DNA of 64,000 nucleotides from Tumebacillus amylolyticus (lineage in GTDB: Bacteria > Bacillota > Bacilli > Tumebacillales > Tumebacillaceae), in NCBI RefSeq assembly GCF_016722965.1, contig NZ_JAEQNB010000002.1, positions 310,001 through 374,000 of the forward strand, read 5' to 3'. Both the position numbers and the translations under genes were made by a program. Of this stretch, positions 32,748-43,524 are shown one piece after another. The notes beneath the pieces are model-generated. The model worked only from the letters and a program-made list of their open reading frames with translations. It ran no database searches and was not told the DNA's origin. Position 1 is the first letter of the stretch; each line of letters begins with the position of its first letter.

Positions 32748-33420
32748 AAAAGGTAGTCACCCCAAGGATGATTCCAACCAAGACGTTCTTTTTCAGAAGT
32801 ACCAACAAGCACACCCAGAACTTATCTCCCGACTCGGTGAGTTCTGCTCCTACTGCGAAATGCGGCTGGAGGCTGGTCTTGCTGTCGAGCATGTTCAACC
32901 CAAAACGTTATATCCCCAATTGGCCCTGCACTGGGACAATTTCTTATTAGCCTGCCCTCATTGCAACCCGACAAAAGGACACAAAGACGTACAACTGGCG
33001 GACTACGTTTGGCCAGATTTGGATGACACGCACATGATCTTCGCCTATCTTGAAGATGGTCGAGTGAAAGCCGTCGATTCTCCCTATCACGCCAGAGCCA
33101 CCAATTTGATCAACCTCGTCGGACTCAACAAAAACCCCACGCCCTCGGAAAGCAATGACCGAAGGCTACATAACCGTAGGCTCAATTTTGAGTTAGCGAA
33201 ACGCTATCGGGACTCATTTGCCTCCCGCCCTACTGACGACCTGCACGTGGATTTGCTCGTAACAGCAGCTCAAAAGAGCGGCTACTGGTCCATCTGGTAC
33301 ACGGTCTTCCGTGACTACCCGGAAATTATCCGCCGCTTCAACGAATCCTTCCCAGGCACCAGTCCGCATTGCTTCGAAACCGATACCTACCAAGCTAAAT
33401 CACGACACAACAGACCCTAG
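32734..33420 (+). CDS. PtuB-like HNH endonuclease
   Basis: 228 residues. HNH/zinc core: FCSYCEMRLEAGLAVEHVQP, then HWDNFLLACPHCNPTKGHKD, i.e. two CxxC knuckles flanking the catalytic H and N. This is the TIGR02646/PtuB type of nuclease. In Septu, PtuA and PtuB form a complex that degrades nucleic acid after phage infection (family knowledge). ATG at 32734 with AGAGGAGC, inside the end of the ATPase gene. The next gene (pseudouridine synthase) starts 20 nt later and returns to the G+C-rich style of the host. Confidence 0.85.
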   Translation: MRPIEKGSHPKDDSNQDVLFQKYQQAHPELISRLGEFCSYCEMRLEAGLAVEHVQPKTLYPQLALHWDNFLLACPHCNPTKGHKDVQLADYVWPDLDDTHMIFAYLEDGRVKAVDSPYHARATNLINLVGLNKNPTPSESNDRRLHNRRLNFELAKRYRDSFASRPTDDLHVDLLVTAAQKSGYWSIWYTVFRDYPEIIRRFNESFPGTSPHCFETDTYQAKSRHNRP

Positions 33421-33439
33421 CACCACACGGAGGCACGCC

Positions 33440-34372
33440 ATGTCAAACCAACCATCCCCGACCCGTCGCTGGGTCGAACACACCATAACCGACGCGGAAG
33501 TCGGCAGATCGGTCGAGGAAGTTCTCATCGGCACCCTCTCCATCTCCCGTCGCATGATCCAAAAACTCACGCGCAGCAAAGGCATTCTGCTCAACGACAA
33601 GCCCGCTTTTCTCAGCAAAAAAGTCCGCGTGGGCGACGTCCTCCGAGCGGCGTTGTCTTTCACGGAGGAAACGGGTCTTGAAGCGGTCAAGATGCAGCTT
33701 CACATCGTGTTCGAAGATGCCGACCTGATCATTTTGAACAAACCGCCGTTCCTGCTCGTTCACCCGACTTCCCCGCAGCAGACCGGCACGCTTTCCCACG
33801 GCCTCGCTTATCATTTTCAAGAGCAAGGTCTGTCCACCAAGATTCGCCCCGTCCACCGAATCGACCGCGACACTTCCGGACTGCTCGTCGTCGCGAAAAC
33901 GGCATTCGCCCACCAGCACCTCGACCGCCAATTGCGCGACCGAGAACTAAAGCGCGAATACCTCGCCTTCGTGGACGGCACGTTCTCTGAAGACAGCGGC
34001 GTCATCGACGCCCCCATCGGCAAAAACAAAAACGATCCCAACCTGCGCGCCGTCCGCCCGAACGCAGGTGAATTCGCGCTGACTCGGTACAAAGTCGTCG
34101 AACGCTACGACGATGCCACCCTCGTCCACCTCGAACTCGAAACGGGCCGCACCCACCAAATTCGCGTACACATGGCCCATCTCGGACACCCGTTGCTCGG
34201 CGACCGCCAGTACGGAAGCGCCGGCCTGACGCTGTTGAAACGCCAAGGTCTGCACGCCTCCCGCCTGTCGCTCACGCATCCGACAACAGGTGAAGCCATG
34301 ACGTTCGAAGCCCCGCTTCCCTTAGACTTAGCCTCTCTGCAGGCCCATTTGAAAGAAGGAACACAGGCATGA
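33440..34372 (+). CDS. RluA-family RNA pseudouridine synthase
   Basis: 310 residues: an S4-like N-terminal domain (SISRRMIQKLTRSKGILLND), then the catalytic domain with HRIDRDTSGLLVVAKT (catalytic Asp), REYLAFVDGTF and GRTHQIRVHMAHLGHPLLGD. Converts uridine to pseudouridine in rRNA or tRNA; RluD-like but target not determinable. ATG at 33440 after CGGAGGC. Overlaps the next gene by ATGA. Confidence 0.93.
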   Translation: MSNQPSPTRRWVEHTITDAEVGRSVEEVLIGTLSISRRMIQKLTRSKGILLNDKPAFLSKKVRVGDVLRAALSFTEETGLEAVKMQLHIVFEDADLIILNKPPFLLVHPTSPQQTGTLSHGLAYHFQEQGLSTKIRPVHRIDRDTSGLLVVAKTAFAHQHLDRQLRDRELKREYLAFVDGTFSEDSGVIDAPIGKNKNDPNLRAVRPNAGEFALTRYKVVERYDDATLVHLELETGRTHQIRVHMAHLGHPLLGDRQYGSAGLTLLKRQGLHASRLSLTHPTTGEAMTFEAPLPLDLASLQAHLKEGTQA

Positions 34373-34584
34373 AAAAAAAGCAACGCCTCCTGCTCCAAAA
34401 CCTCCTCACCTTCGTCTCCTTTCTCGTCGCCGTCTCCGGCACGGTGATCTGGTGGCGATTTAAATCAGCCGGGACCCCCGCTCCGCTCTGGTTGCTCGGC
34501 GTCATCGGGTACGGCTGGACCTTCCTCGCCCTGCTCGGCATGAACCGAATCGGCAAGTTCTACTCCCGCAAACGCCGCTACTAA
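34369..34584 (+). CDS. Small two-helix membrane protein
   Basis: 71 residues: basic start MKKKQR, two hydrophobic helices (about 10-28 and 40-58), basic tail YSRKRRY. Coupled to the pseudouridine synthase by ATGA overlap. No family recognised. Confidence 0.65.
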   Translation: MKKKQRLLLQNLLTFVSFLVAVSGTVIWWRFKSAGTPAPLWLLGVIGYGWTFLALLGMNRIGKFYSRKRRY

Positions 34585-34622
34585 AAAAAGGCAAGGCCCC
34601 GAAGAGGTGCCTTGCTTTTTTT
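34584..34622 (+). terminator. Terminator after the RluA-family operon
   Basis: AAGGCAAGG / CCTTGC stem with TTTTTTTT. Confidence 0.85.
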
Positions 34623-34629
34623 TCATGCA

Positions 34630-36460
<1,831 letters not shown>

Positions 36461-36496
36461 TCTGAAGTTGTCTTTGTCAATGTATCTTAAAATGAA

Positions 36497-36528
36497 AAAA
36501 ACCGCAAGACTTTTGTCCGCGGTTTTGT
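36497..36528 (-). terminator. Terminator of the small lipoprotein gene
   Basis: AACCGCGG-type stem (AAAACCGC / GCGGTTTT) with T run on the minus strand. Confidence 0.8.
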
Positions 36529-36531
36529 TTT

Positions 36532-36657
36532 TTACTCGTGCATGTTCATGTTCATGTGGCCTTGTGCATCATGAGCGGCCATGTTGCCACCGCAACCGGT
36601 GAACGTCAAGGAGACGACGACCAGCAGACCTACCATCATCAATTGGCGCAGTTTCAT
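36532..36657 (-). CDS. 41-residue Met/His-rich lipoprotein
   Basis: Very short gene: MKLRQLMMVGLLVVVSLTF then TGC, a complete lipoprotein signal with the Cys at 22, leaving a mature part of only 20 residues, CGGNMAAHDAQGHMNMNMHE. The mature part has four Met and three His, the composition of a surface copper or silver binder. GGAGG lies 11 nt before ATG 36657; a terminator follows. Function inferred only from composition. Confidence 0.7.
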   Translation of the reverse strand: MKLRQLMMVGLLVVVSLTFTGCGGNMAAHDAQGHMNMNMHE

Positions 36658-36688
36658 AGTTCCGAAACACCTCCATGTCCTTATTGTA

Positions 36689-37570
36689 TCACGAAAGCGG
36701 AGGTTTCCATGCCAACAGCGCCAAAAAATCTTGAGCCGCTCTTGGCAATTCCTTGTTGCGCGGCGTGATGATATACGTGCTTACCCTTGGCAAACGCAGA
36801 TCAGGCGTCGGCAATTCCACCAGCCGCCCCTCTCGCAGATCCTCCTCAATCGCCATGCGCGGCAAAAACGACACCCCTAAACCCTCGATGATTAATTTGC
36901 GCGTGATATGCGTCTGGTTGACCGGCATCGGGCGGATCGGCGCTTGTGTTTCATGCAGTTGATGCAGAATCTGCTCCCAATACTCGGGATGATTCTCTGT
37001 CAAAAGCGGATGATCCAACAGCACCTCGCGATAATCGGTACGCGCAGGGTCAATCGAACGCGGTGCCACCAACACGACTTCGCCTTCGGTAAAAATGCTG
37101 GTCTCCGTATCCGGATGCTGGGACGGCAACAAGCCGATGCCCACATGGGAACGCCCGGCTGCAATGCCCGGCCCGACAGAAGGGGAACGCGTCGTGTAGA
37201 TTCGAACTTCTACATTTGGATGCACCGTGGCAAATTGCTTCCACAGCGGCGGCAAGAGATGCTCGGCACAAACGGGAGAAAGCAAGAGATCGAGCCGGTC
37301 GTCATACCCTGCCTTCCAACGAGCCAAGTCTGACAAAGCCTCGTCATGCGCTTGCAAGATTCGTTGGGCATGCAGACGAAAACGTTCACCGGCAGCGGTC
37401 AAGCGAACTTTGCGCCCCGATCGCTCGAACAGCGGATAGCCCACCTGCTCCTCCAATTGACGGATGTGAACCGAGACGGTCGGCTGAGCCAGAAACAACC
37501 GTTCTGCCGTGCGATGGAAGTTCAATTCTTTCGCCATCATCTCAAACGTGCGGAGCAGTTTGACATCCAT
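36689..37570 (-). CDS. LysR family transcriptional regulator
   Basis: 293 residues: N-terminal winged helix-turn-helix (LLRTFEMMAKELNFHRTAER, LFLAQPTVSVHIRQLEEQVG) and a periplasmic-binding-like effector domain. Follows the DMT exporter gene by 16 nt on the same strand, so it is in its operon and probably controls it; LysR plus EamA exporter pairs usually handle amino acids or their relatives (inference). ATG at 37570 after AGGGGGTG. Confidence 0.92.
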   Translation of the reverse strand: MDVKLLRTFEMMAKELNFHRTAERLFLAQPTVSVHIRQLEEQVGYPLFERSGRKVRLTAAGERFRLHAQRILQAHDEALSDLARWKAGYDDRLDLLLSPVCAEHLLPPLWKQFATVHPNVEVRIYTTRSPSVGPGIAAGRSHVGIGLLPSQHPDTETSIFTEGEVVLVAPRSIDPARTDYREVLLDHPLLTENHPEYWEQILHQLHETQAPIRPMPVNQTHITRKLIIEGLGVSFLPRMAIEEDLREGRLVELPTPDLRLPRVSTYIITPRNKELPRAAQDFLALLAWKPPLS

Positions 37571-37586
37571 GCTCTCACCCCCTGTG

Positions 37587-38441
37587 TTATTTTCTCGAAA
37601 CCAAGAACACGCTCATGAGGATCAAGAGCATCCCCACGAAGACCTGCCCCGTAATCGCTTCCGCCAAGAACAGAGCCCCCCAGATCGTGCCAAACACCGG
37701 AACGATAAACGTCACCGTCAACGCCTTGACCGGTCCGACACTTTTCATCAACCCGAAATACAACAAGTACCCGATCGCCGTGCAAAAAACGGCCAGAACC
37801 AAGACCGACCAGACCACATCCATCGACGGAAACTCACTTGGCAGCACGAACAACGAAACCGGCAACAAGACCAGCGCAGCCGCCAACTGCTGCCCGATCG
37901 CCATGTCCATCGAAGTCTCTCCCTTGAACGCTCGGGACGAGAAAACGCCCGCGACGGCGTAGAGCAACGCAGCCAGCAAAGAACAGACCACCGACCAGAG
38001 AATGGACTCTCCGCTGTTCTGCGGGTCCCAACCGACGAGCACCACAACGCCGAAGATACCGAAGAAGATGCCGAGCAGTTTTTTGAACGTGAACGGTTCC
38101 TTCAACCATCCCCACGCCACAACCGCTGTAAAAAGCGGCGTCGTTGCGTTCAAGATCGCCGCCAGAGAAGCAGACAGATGCAACTCCGCCGTCGCGATGA
38201 AGCAAAACGGCAACGCGGCGTTCAACGTGCCGAGCAACAAGTATTTTTTCCACAGGTGAAGAATCCGGATCTTGTGCTTGAGCACCGCTGCAAACCCGAG
38301 CAACGTAATCCCCGCCAACAACACGCGAAGTTCAATCAAGACCACCGGCCCCAGAGCCGGAGCTCCCACGCGCATGAACAAAAACGAAGAGCCCCACATG
38401 GCGGCTAGTGAAAACAGCATGAGATAATCTTTCGGTTTCAC
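37587..38441 (-). CDS. DMT family (EamA) transporter
   Basis: 284 residues, ten hydrophobic helices in two EamA repeats (MLFSLAAMWGSSFLFMRVGA start, second repeat with WSVVCSLLAALLYAVAGVFS). Exporter of small metabolites; substrate unknown. GTG start at 38441 after GGGAGGG. First gene of an operon with the LysR gene. Confidence 0.9.
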   Translation of the reverse strand: MKPKDYLMLFSLAAMWGSSFLFMRVGAPALGPVVLIELRVLLAGITLLGFAAVLKHKIRILHLWKKYLLLGTLNAALPFCFIATAELHLSASLAAILNATTPLFTAVVAWGWLKEPFTFKKLLGIFFGIFGVVVLVGWDPQNSGESILWSVVCSLLAALLYAVAGVFSSRAFKGETSMDMAIGQQLAAALVLLPVSLFVLPSEFPSMDVVWSVLVLAVFCTAIGYLLYFGLMKSVGPVKALTVTFIVPVFGTIWGALFLAEAITGQVFVGMLLILMSVFLVSRK

Positions 38442-38670
38442 AAAAATCCCTCCCGGAAATACGCTCTAGTACAGTTATAGAGGATTTTTGCGCGCCTTGC
38501 TTTGGTATTCTTGGGTTCTCATCCCGAACAAGGTCCACAGATCCAATGATGTTTTACCTCTATTTCGATTATAAACGATTAAGAAACGTAATCGAAGCCC
38601 CTAAAAACCTCTATTTCCCCTTTCGAAATTGTGTCGATATACTGAAGATAGAAGAAAGGGGATGGAAACT

Positions 38671-39768
38671 ATGGCAGATACTCTCGTTTCCCTCGGTCTG
38701 GAAAATGTAGTGGTAGCAGAGACCGATCTCAGCCTTGTAGACGGGCAGAACGGTCATCTCGTATATCGTAACAATTGGGCGCGCGACCTCGCGATCCATC
38801 ATACGTTCGAAGAAGTTGCACATCTGTTGTGGTACGGGCACCTCCCGAATGCGGAGGAATTGAAAGCGCTTGTAGACGCTCTGGCGGCTCAACGTGAACT
38901 GCCGGCTTACATTCAAGCTTTGATCGATTCGATTCCGGCGGATGTGGAGATGATGTCGGTGTTGCGTACGGCCGTTTCGGCTGTACACGTTTCGGGCGAA
39001 GCATTCCCGCCGACACTTGCTCAAATACTTGAATTGACGGCGAAATTGCCGACGATCATCGCACATCGATACGCTCGTTTGAACGGTCGTGAACCGATTG
39101 CACCGCGTGCCGATCTGAATCATACGGCCAACTACCTGTACATGCTCAAAGGAGAAGTACCGTCTGCGGCGCATGTTCGTGCTCTGGATGCGTACTTGAT
39201 TTTGACGCAAGAACACGGTCTGAACGCTTCGACGTTTGCAGCACGAGTTGTTGCCTCTACGCAATCCGACTTGGTTTCGTCGATCACGGCGGCGATCGGT
39301 GCCTTGAAAGGCCCGCGTCACGGCGGAGCTCCGTCGGAAGTCACGGAGATGATTGAAGCGATTGGAACCAAGGAAAATGCAGAGCCGTGGATGCGCAAAC
39401 GTCTGGAGAGCGGCAATGTCCTGATGGGCTTTGGGCATCGCGTATACCGCACCCGCGATCCGCGTGCAACGGCACTGAGCGTGGTGGCACAGGAATTGGC
39501 CAAGGACGATCCGTGGTTTGACCTCGCTCTTCATGTGGAGAACACTGGGTTGAAGTTGTTGCAAGAATTCAAGCCGGGCCGTCAGTTGAACGTGAACGTG
39601 GAGTTCTATGCGGCGATTGTGATGCGATCGATTGGATTGCCGGATTCGCTGTTTACGCCGACCTTCGCCGTGTCCCGCACAGTCGGTTGGAGCGCGCACA
39701 TCCTCGAAGCGGCGCAGATGCGCATCATTCGTCCGCAATCCACTTATACCGGGATCATGCCGGACTAA
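38671..39768 (+). CDS. Citrate synthase family protein
   Basis: 365 residues, normal length for bacterial type-I-like citrate/methylcitrate synthase. Active-site pieces: HGGAPSEVTEMIEAIG, MGFGHRVYRTRDPRA (catalytic His) and TFAVSRTVGWSAHILEA. Condenses acetyl-CoA (or propionyl-CoA) with oxaloacetate. ATG at 38671 has AGGGG 10 nt upstream. A TATACT -10 lies about 30 nt before. Monocistronic; which paralogue (citZ, citA, mmgD) cannot be decided. Confidence 0.93.
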   Translation: MADTLVSLGLENVVVAETDLSLVDGQNGHLVYRNNWARDLAIHHTFEEVAHLLWYGHLPNAEELKALVDALAAQRELPAYIQALIDSIPADVEMMSVLRTAVSAVHVSGEAFPPTLAQILELTAKLPTIIAHRYARLNGREPIAPRADLNHTANYLYMLKGEVPSAAHVRALDAYLILTQEHGLNASTFAARVVASTQSDLVSSITAAIGALKGPRHGGAPSEVTEMIEAIGTKENAEPWMRKRLESGNVLMGFGHRVYRTRDPRATALSVVAQELAKDDPWFDLALHVENTGLKLLQEFKPGRQLNVNVEFYAAIVMRSIGLPDSLFTPTFAVSRTVGWSAHILEAAQMRIIRPQSTYTGIMPD

Positions 39769-39778
39769 CAAATTGTCA

Positions 39779-39818
39779 GAACCAGCAAGAGCGAAAGTGC
39801 TTGCTGGTTCATTTTTTT
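39779..39818 (+). terminator. Terminator of citrate synthase
   Basis: GAACCAGCAAG / CTTGCTGGTTC stem then ATTTTTTT. Confidence 0.92.
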
Positions 39819-39900
39819 ATGTTGCAAGGAGCTCTTGACCCTTAACAGAAATCCAAGCTAGGATATGATTATCCTATTGGAGAAGGGACGTCCCAAACTC

Positions 39901-40350
39901 ATGACAGATTCCCAAAAAATCGACCTCCTCGTCACCGCCGTCACAGGCATGCAACATCAAATCACAGGCATACAACATCAAATGACAGGCATGCAACAAC
40001 AAATCGACAGCCTCCAAGACGAAATGCGCACCGAATTCGCCAACGTCCGTTCGGAGATGCGTACCGAATTCGCCAACGTCCGCTCAGAAATGCGAGCCAT
40101 GCACGACAAACTAGACAGCAAGATCGACTCAGTCAAACACGAACTGGACAGCAAGATCGACTCCGTCAAACACGAACTGCAAGAGGAGATCTTCCTCAAT
40201 CGCCAGGCGATTTTTGAGTTGAACGAGCACGTCAGGGAACGTGACACCCACAAAGGCCTCGACATCGAACAACTCAAACAAGCCCACGAAGACTTCCGCC
40301 GCCGTTTCGCTCACTTGTACAAGCAGCAACGCCCGCCCTTCACAGAGTAA
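39901..40350 (+). CDS. Coiled-coil protein with internal 11-residue repeats
   Basis: 149 residues, almost wholly predicted coiled coil. Repeats: MRTEFANVRSE twice (33-bp direct DNA repeat near 40022-40090), KIDSVKHELDS twice (33-bp repeat near 40120-40182), and QHQITGI/QHQMTGM. 11-residue periodicity suits a right-handed or hendecad coil. No signal or membrane segment. ATG at 39901; ribosome site weak (GAAGGG about 15 nt away). Family not recognised. Confidence 0.68.
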   Translation: MTDSQKIDLLVTAVTGMQHQITGIQHQMTGMQQQIDSLQDEMRTEFANVRSEMRTEFANVRSEMRAMHDKLDSKIDSVKHELDSKIDSVKHELQEEIFLNRQAIFELNEHVRERDTHKGLDIEQLKQAHEDFRRRFAHLYKQQRPPFTE

Positions 40351-40365
40351 CCCCCACCCATCGCC

Positions 40366-40402
40366 AAAAAAAAGACCTGGCCTCCGTCGCCAGGTCTTTC
40401 AC
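40366..40402. terminator. Terminator between converging genes
   Basis: AAAGACCTGG / CCAGGTCTTT stem with A run left; ends both the coiled-coil and chemotaxis-receptor transcripts. Confidence 0.88.
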
Positions 40403-40405
40403 TTT

Positions 40406-42091
40406 CTACACGCGAAACTTCCCGATCTCTGCACGTAATTGGTTGGACATCTCAGCGAGCGACTCCGCCGAAGCCGCGACTTCCTCGATGGAAGCCGACT
40501 GCTCTTCGGACGTGGCCGCCACCGTTTGCGCCGAGGTGGACGACTGCTGTGCAATCTCCATCATCTCATTGACCGTATCCAAAACCTGCTGCGAATTCGC
40601 CGTCATCTCTTGCGAAGACGCCGAAACATCTTGAATCTGATCGGAAACCAAACGACCGGCCGTCAGAATGCGCGTAAACGCATCCCCCGCTTCCGAAACC
40701 GCGTGCGTGCCCGACTTCACTTCGCCGATCACGCCGTCCATCGAATACACCGCTTTCGAGGTCTCCTCTTGGATCGAACGAATCAACTCGGAAATCTGTC
40801 CCGCCGACATGCTGGACTGCTCCGCCAATTTGCGCACTTCGTCTGCAACCACGGCAAACCCTCGCCCTTGCTCTCCCGCACGCGACGCTTCAATCGCAGC
40901 GTTCAACGCGAGCAAATTGGTCTGCGCGGCAATTCCCGTGATCACTTCGACAATCTGTCCGATTTCCAGCGACCTCGTCTCCAATTGCTTCACACCGGTC
41001 GCCGTCGTGTTCACAGAGACCGCGATGGTTTCCATCTGACGAACCGCCTGCTGCACCGCATCGTTCCCGACTTCCGCTTCACGCGTTGCTTCCAAGGAAG
41101 TCTCGGCAACCGCCACTGCAGTCTCGGCGATTTTTTCGATGCCCATCGACATGTCTTCCAACGCCCGCGCCGCTTTGGATGCGCTGTATACTTGGTGCTC
41201 GGCACCCGTTGCCACATGCTGAATGCTGTGCGTAATCTGCTCGGTCGCAGCGGCGGTCTGGTCGGTCGTCGCCGAGAGCTCCTGTGACGAACTGGCCACT
41301 TGCTCCGCCGTTTCGCCGACATGCCCGATCAGGCCCCGCAAATTCGCGACCATCTCGTTGACGGAGTTGCCCAATTCGCCAAACTCATCCTTGCGGGTGG
41401 AGTTCAACGCTTCCACCGTCAAGTCTCCCGCCGCCACACGCTTCGTGATCGCCGTCAAACGACGAAGTGGACGGGCATTGAATTCCGCCACCAGAGCGGC
41501 CACCAAAATTCCCACGAGCAAACCCACGATCCCAAAGATCCAAACTTTGTTCTGGAACCGGCCGATGATCGTGTCAAAAGCCGTGCTCGGCACGCCGACA
41601 AACCAAATTCCGATGATCTCGCCCTTGACGTTTTTGATCGGCTCATAAGCCGTTTGGTTCGATTTGTTCACAACGGTCGCTTCCCCGACATACGTCTCGC
41701 CGTTTTTGAGCACTGCAGTCGCTACCGTTTCGCTGACTTTGGTCCCGACTGCGCGAGAGCCGTCGTCTTTTTTCACCGTCGTTGCGACACGGGTGTCGTT
41801 CATGAAGATCGTTACATTATCCCCCGTCGCTTTTGAAATCTCATCCACGACTGTGAAATTGTCATTCATCGCCGTGGTCCCTTTGTAGAGTTTGCCGTCC
41901 TTGAGTTCCCAATCTCCGCTGTACTTCTCCTCAATCAACGTCCGACCCATCGCCAAGTCCGACTTCAGCTTCTCCTGTGACGCGCTGACGATGTCACTTT
42001 TGATCGAGTAGCCGGCAAACGTCCCCATCGAAGCCGTTCCAACGGTAATCACAGCCGAAAACATCAGAATAATCTTCGTGCGAAGTTTCAT
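40406..42091 (-). CDS. Methyl-accepting chemotaxis protein (single Cache domain)
   Basis: 561 residues: transmembrane helix (about 8-28), extracellular single Cache (sCache_3 type) domain with [17 protein letters not shown] and [12 protein letters not shown], second helix (about 190-212), HAMP ([17 protein letters not shown]), and signalling domain with hairpin tip [20 protein letters not shown] and [20 protein letters not shown]. Sits in the membrane and signals to CheA/CheW; ligand unknown (many sCache_3 bind small organic acids). ATG at 42091 after GGGAG. Monocistronic. Confidence 0.95.
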   Translation of the reverse strand: MKLRTKIILMFSAVITVGTASMGTFAGYSIKSDIVSASQEKLKSDLAMGRTLIEEKYSGDWELKDGKLYKGTTAMNDNFTVVDEISKATGDNVTIFMNDTRVATTVKKDDGSRAVGTKVSETVATAVLKNGETYVGEATVVNKSNQTAYEPIKNVKGEIIGIWFVGVPSTAFDTIIGRFQNKVWIFGIVGLLVGILVAALVAEFNARPLRRLTAITKRVAAGDLTVEALNSTRKDEFGELGNSVNEMVANLRGLIGHVGETAEQVASSSQELSATTDQTAAATEQITHSIQHVATGAEHQVYSASKAARALEDMSMGIEKIAETAVAVAETSLEATREAEVGNDAVQQAVRQMETIAVSVNTTATGVKQLETRSLEIGQIVEVITGIAAQTNLLALNAAIEASRAGEQGRGFAVVADEVRKLAEQSSMSAGQISELIRSIQEETSKAVYSMDGVIGEVKSGTHAVSEAGDAFTRILTAGRLVSDQIQDVSASSQEMTANSQQVLDTVNEMMEIAQQSSTSAQTVAATSEEQSASIEEVAASAESLAEMSNQLRAEIGKFRV

Positions 42092-42224
42092 GGTCTCACT
42101 CCCAACTATAAGTCCATAGACACACATATTATGACACGTAACCGGAATGTTGTCATCGCTTCTTCAAACGAAATTCCCACAACACATTAATAAACTACAA
42201 AAACTTAATCACACAGAATTTTCG

Positions 42225-42271
42225 TAAAAAAACACCCCGCACGCCGAGGCGAACAGGGTGCTTTCTTTTTC
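42225..42271 (-). terminator. Terminator of ispH
   Basis: GCACCC ... GGGGTG stem with inner GCC/GGC pairing and seven T on the minus strand. Confidence 0.75.
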
Positions 42272-42281
42272 GATATACGTC

Positions 42282-43229
42282 TTACTTGCTCTTCTCTTTC
42301 GCACGCGGGAGAATTTTCTCCACGTTGACTTTAAACGTCGTATCCCACGTGGACTCCTCTTCCGGGTCATACTGTTCGAGGAAGTCGATCACTTCCTTGG
42401 TCACTTGCGTAGGCGTGGAGGCACCGGAGGTGACGGCGACTTTTTTCACACCTTGCAGCCAGTCGCGTTGCAGTTCGGAGAGGTCGGCGATGCGGTACGA
42501 CTTGGTGTTCGCAATCTCTTCGGAAACTTGTGCGAGACGGTTGGAGTTGTTCGAAGCCGGGTCGCCGACGACGATCGTCAGGTCAGCTTCTCCCGCTTGC
42601 TCCGCCACCGCTTCTTGGCGAACTTGGGTCGCGAGGCAGATCTCGTTGTGAATTTCGACGTGCGGGTAGCGTTTGAGCACTTCGTTCATCAGCGCTTTGG
42701 TGTCCCACTGGCTCATCGTGGTCTGGTTGGTGACGAGAATGCGCGACGCTTCAATGGACAGCGATTCCACGTCCGACACTTTCTCCACGAGATGGACTTT
42801 GTCCGGGGCCACGCCCATTGCGCCCTCCGGTTCGGGGTGTCCCTTTTTGCCGATGTAGACGATTTCGTAGCCTTTGGCTACTTTTTCACGAATCAGGTCG
42901 TGCGTTTTGGTCACGTCCGGGCAGGTGGCGTCGACGGTGGTCAGGCCCTTGGCGATGGCTTTCTCCTTGACTTGCGGCGAAACGCCGTGCGCGGTAAAAA
43001 TCACCGTGCCCGTTTCAATCTCATCGAGCAGCGCGAGACGGTCTGCGCCGTCGAGGGTGATGATGCCTTGCTTGTCGAACGCGTCCACGACGTGCGAGTT
43101 GTGGACGATCTTGCCAAGTATATAGATCGGACGGGGCAGGTCGAGGTCCTTGGCCGCTTGTTGAGCCAACACCATCGCATCCACCACGCCGTAACAGTAC
43201 CCACGGGGCGAAATCTTAATGACTTCCAT
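42282..43229 (-). CDS. ispH: 4-hydroxy-3-methylbut-2-enyl diphosphate reductase
   Basis: 315-residue [4Fe-4S] enzyme, last step of the MEP isoprenoid pathway (HMBPP to IPP and DMAPP). The three cluster Cys: [19 protein letters not shown] and [14 protein letters not shown]. Substrate-binding motifs [11 protein letters not shown] and [10 protein letters not shown] are intact. ATG at 43229 after GAGGAGG. A -10 with TGCTATACT at about 43256-43264. Divergent from the MFS leader region. Confidence 0.96.
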   Translation of the reverse strand: MEVIKISPRGYCYGVVDAMVLAQQAAKDLDLPRPIYILGKIVHNSHVVDAFDKQGIITLDGADRLALLDEIETGTVIFTAHGVSPQVKEKAIAKGLTTVDATCPDVTKTHDLIREKVAKGYEIVYIGKKGHPEPEGAMGVAPDKVHLVEKVSDVESLSIEASRILVTNQTTMSQWDTKALMNEVLKRYPHVEIHNEICLATQVRQEAVAEQAGEADLTIVVGDPASNNSNRLAQVSEEIANTKSYRIADLSELQRDWLQGVKKVAVTSGASTPTQVTKEVIDFLEQYDPEEESTWDTTFKVNVEKILPRAKEKSK

Positions 43230-43276
43230 GTGCGTTCCTCCTCTGTATATCCTCAAAATTTAGTATAGCACAGTCA

Positions 43277-43306
43277 TTGACAAAGGAAGGGGTTGTCGCG
43301 CATAAT
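43277..43306 (+). promoter_or_regulatory. Promoter of the leader-peptide/MFS unit
   Basis: TTGACA (43277-43282), 18 nt, CATAAT (43301-43306). Transcription should start near 43313, giving a leader of about 210 nt before the MFS gene. Confidence 0.75.
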
Positions 43307-43345
43307 CGAGAGCAAGAGTAAATTCTAGGAAATGAGGGATGTGCC

Positions 43346-43432
43346 ATGGCAAAAGTTCTGATGAACGCTTTCGACGTTTACGGGATCACTATGTCCATTT
43401 TTGGCGCATCACTTACCCCGCCGGCTCCCTGA
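43346..43432 (+). CDS. 28-residue leader peptide upstream of MFS exporter
   Basis: ATG at 43346 with GAGGG 9 nt upstream; peptide begins MAKVLMNAFDVYG and ends GASLTPPAP before TGA at 43430. The closing Pro-Pro-Ala-Pro is the kind of sequence at which ribosomes slow. It sits between a good promoter and a strong terminator in front of an efflux-type MFS gene, the layout of a translation-sensing attenuator. The C-terminal codons (CCGGCT) can pair with AGCCG of the terminator's 5' arm. Function is inferred from layout. Confidence 0.6.
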   Translation: MAKVLMNAFDVYGITMSIFGASLTPPAP

Positions 43433-43459
43433 GTCGGTTTGCAACGTGCTGAGGAGTAC

Positions 43460-43494
43460 AGCCGTGGGTGGTGTAGCCGCCCGCGGCTTTTTTT
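43460..43494 (+). terminator. Terminator in the MFS leader
   Basis: Eleven-pair stem (AGCCGTGGGTG with CGCCCGCGGCT, two G-U pairs), loop of seven, then TTTTTTT. Lies between the leader peptide and the MFS gene, so it must be read through for exporter expression. Confidence 0.9.
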
Positions 43495-43524
43495 GTTGCC
43501 TTTTTTGAGAGGAGTGTGTTTGGA

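Noticed and set aside
31401-33420. Retron with PtuA/PtuB effectors
   Set aside because: No reverse transcriptase frame and no msr/msd-like inverted repeats in the flanks; the ATPase and nuclease stand alone.
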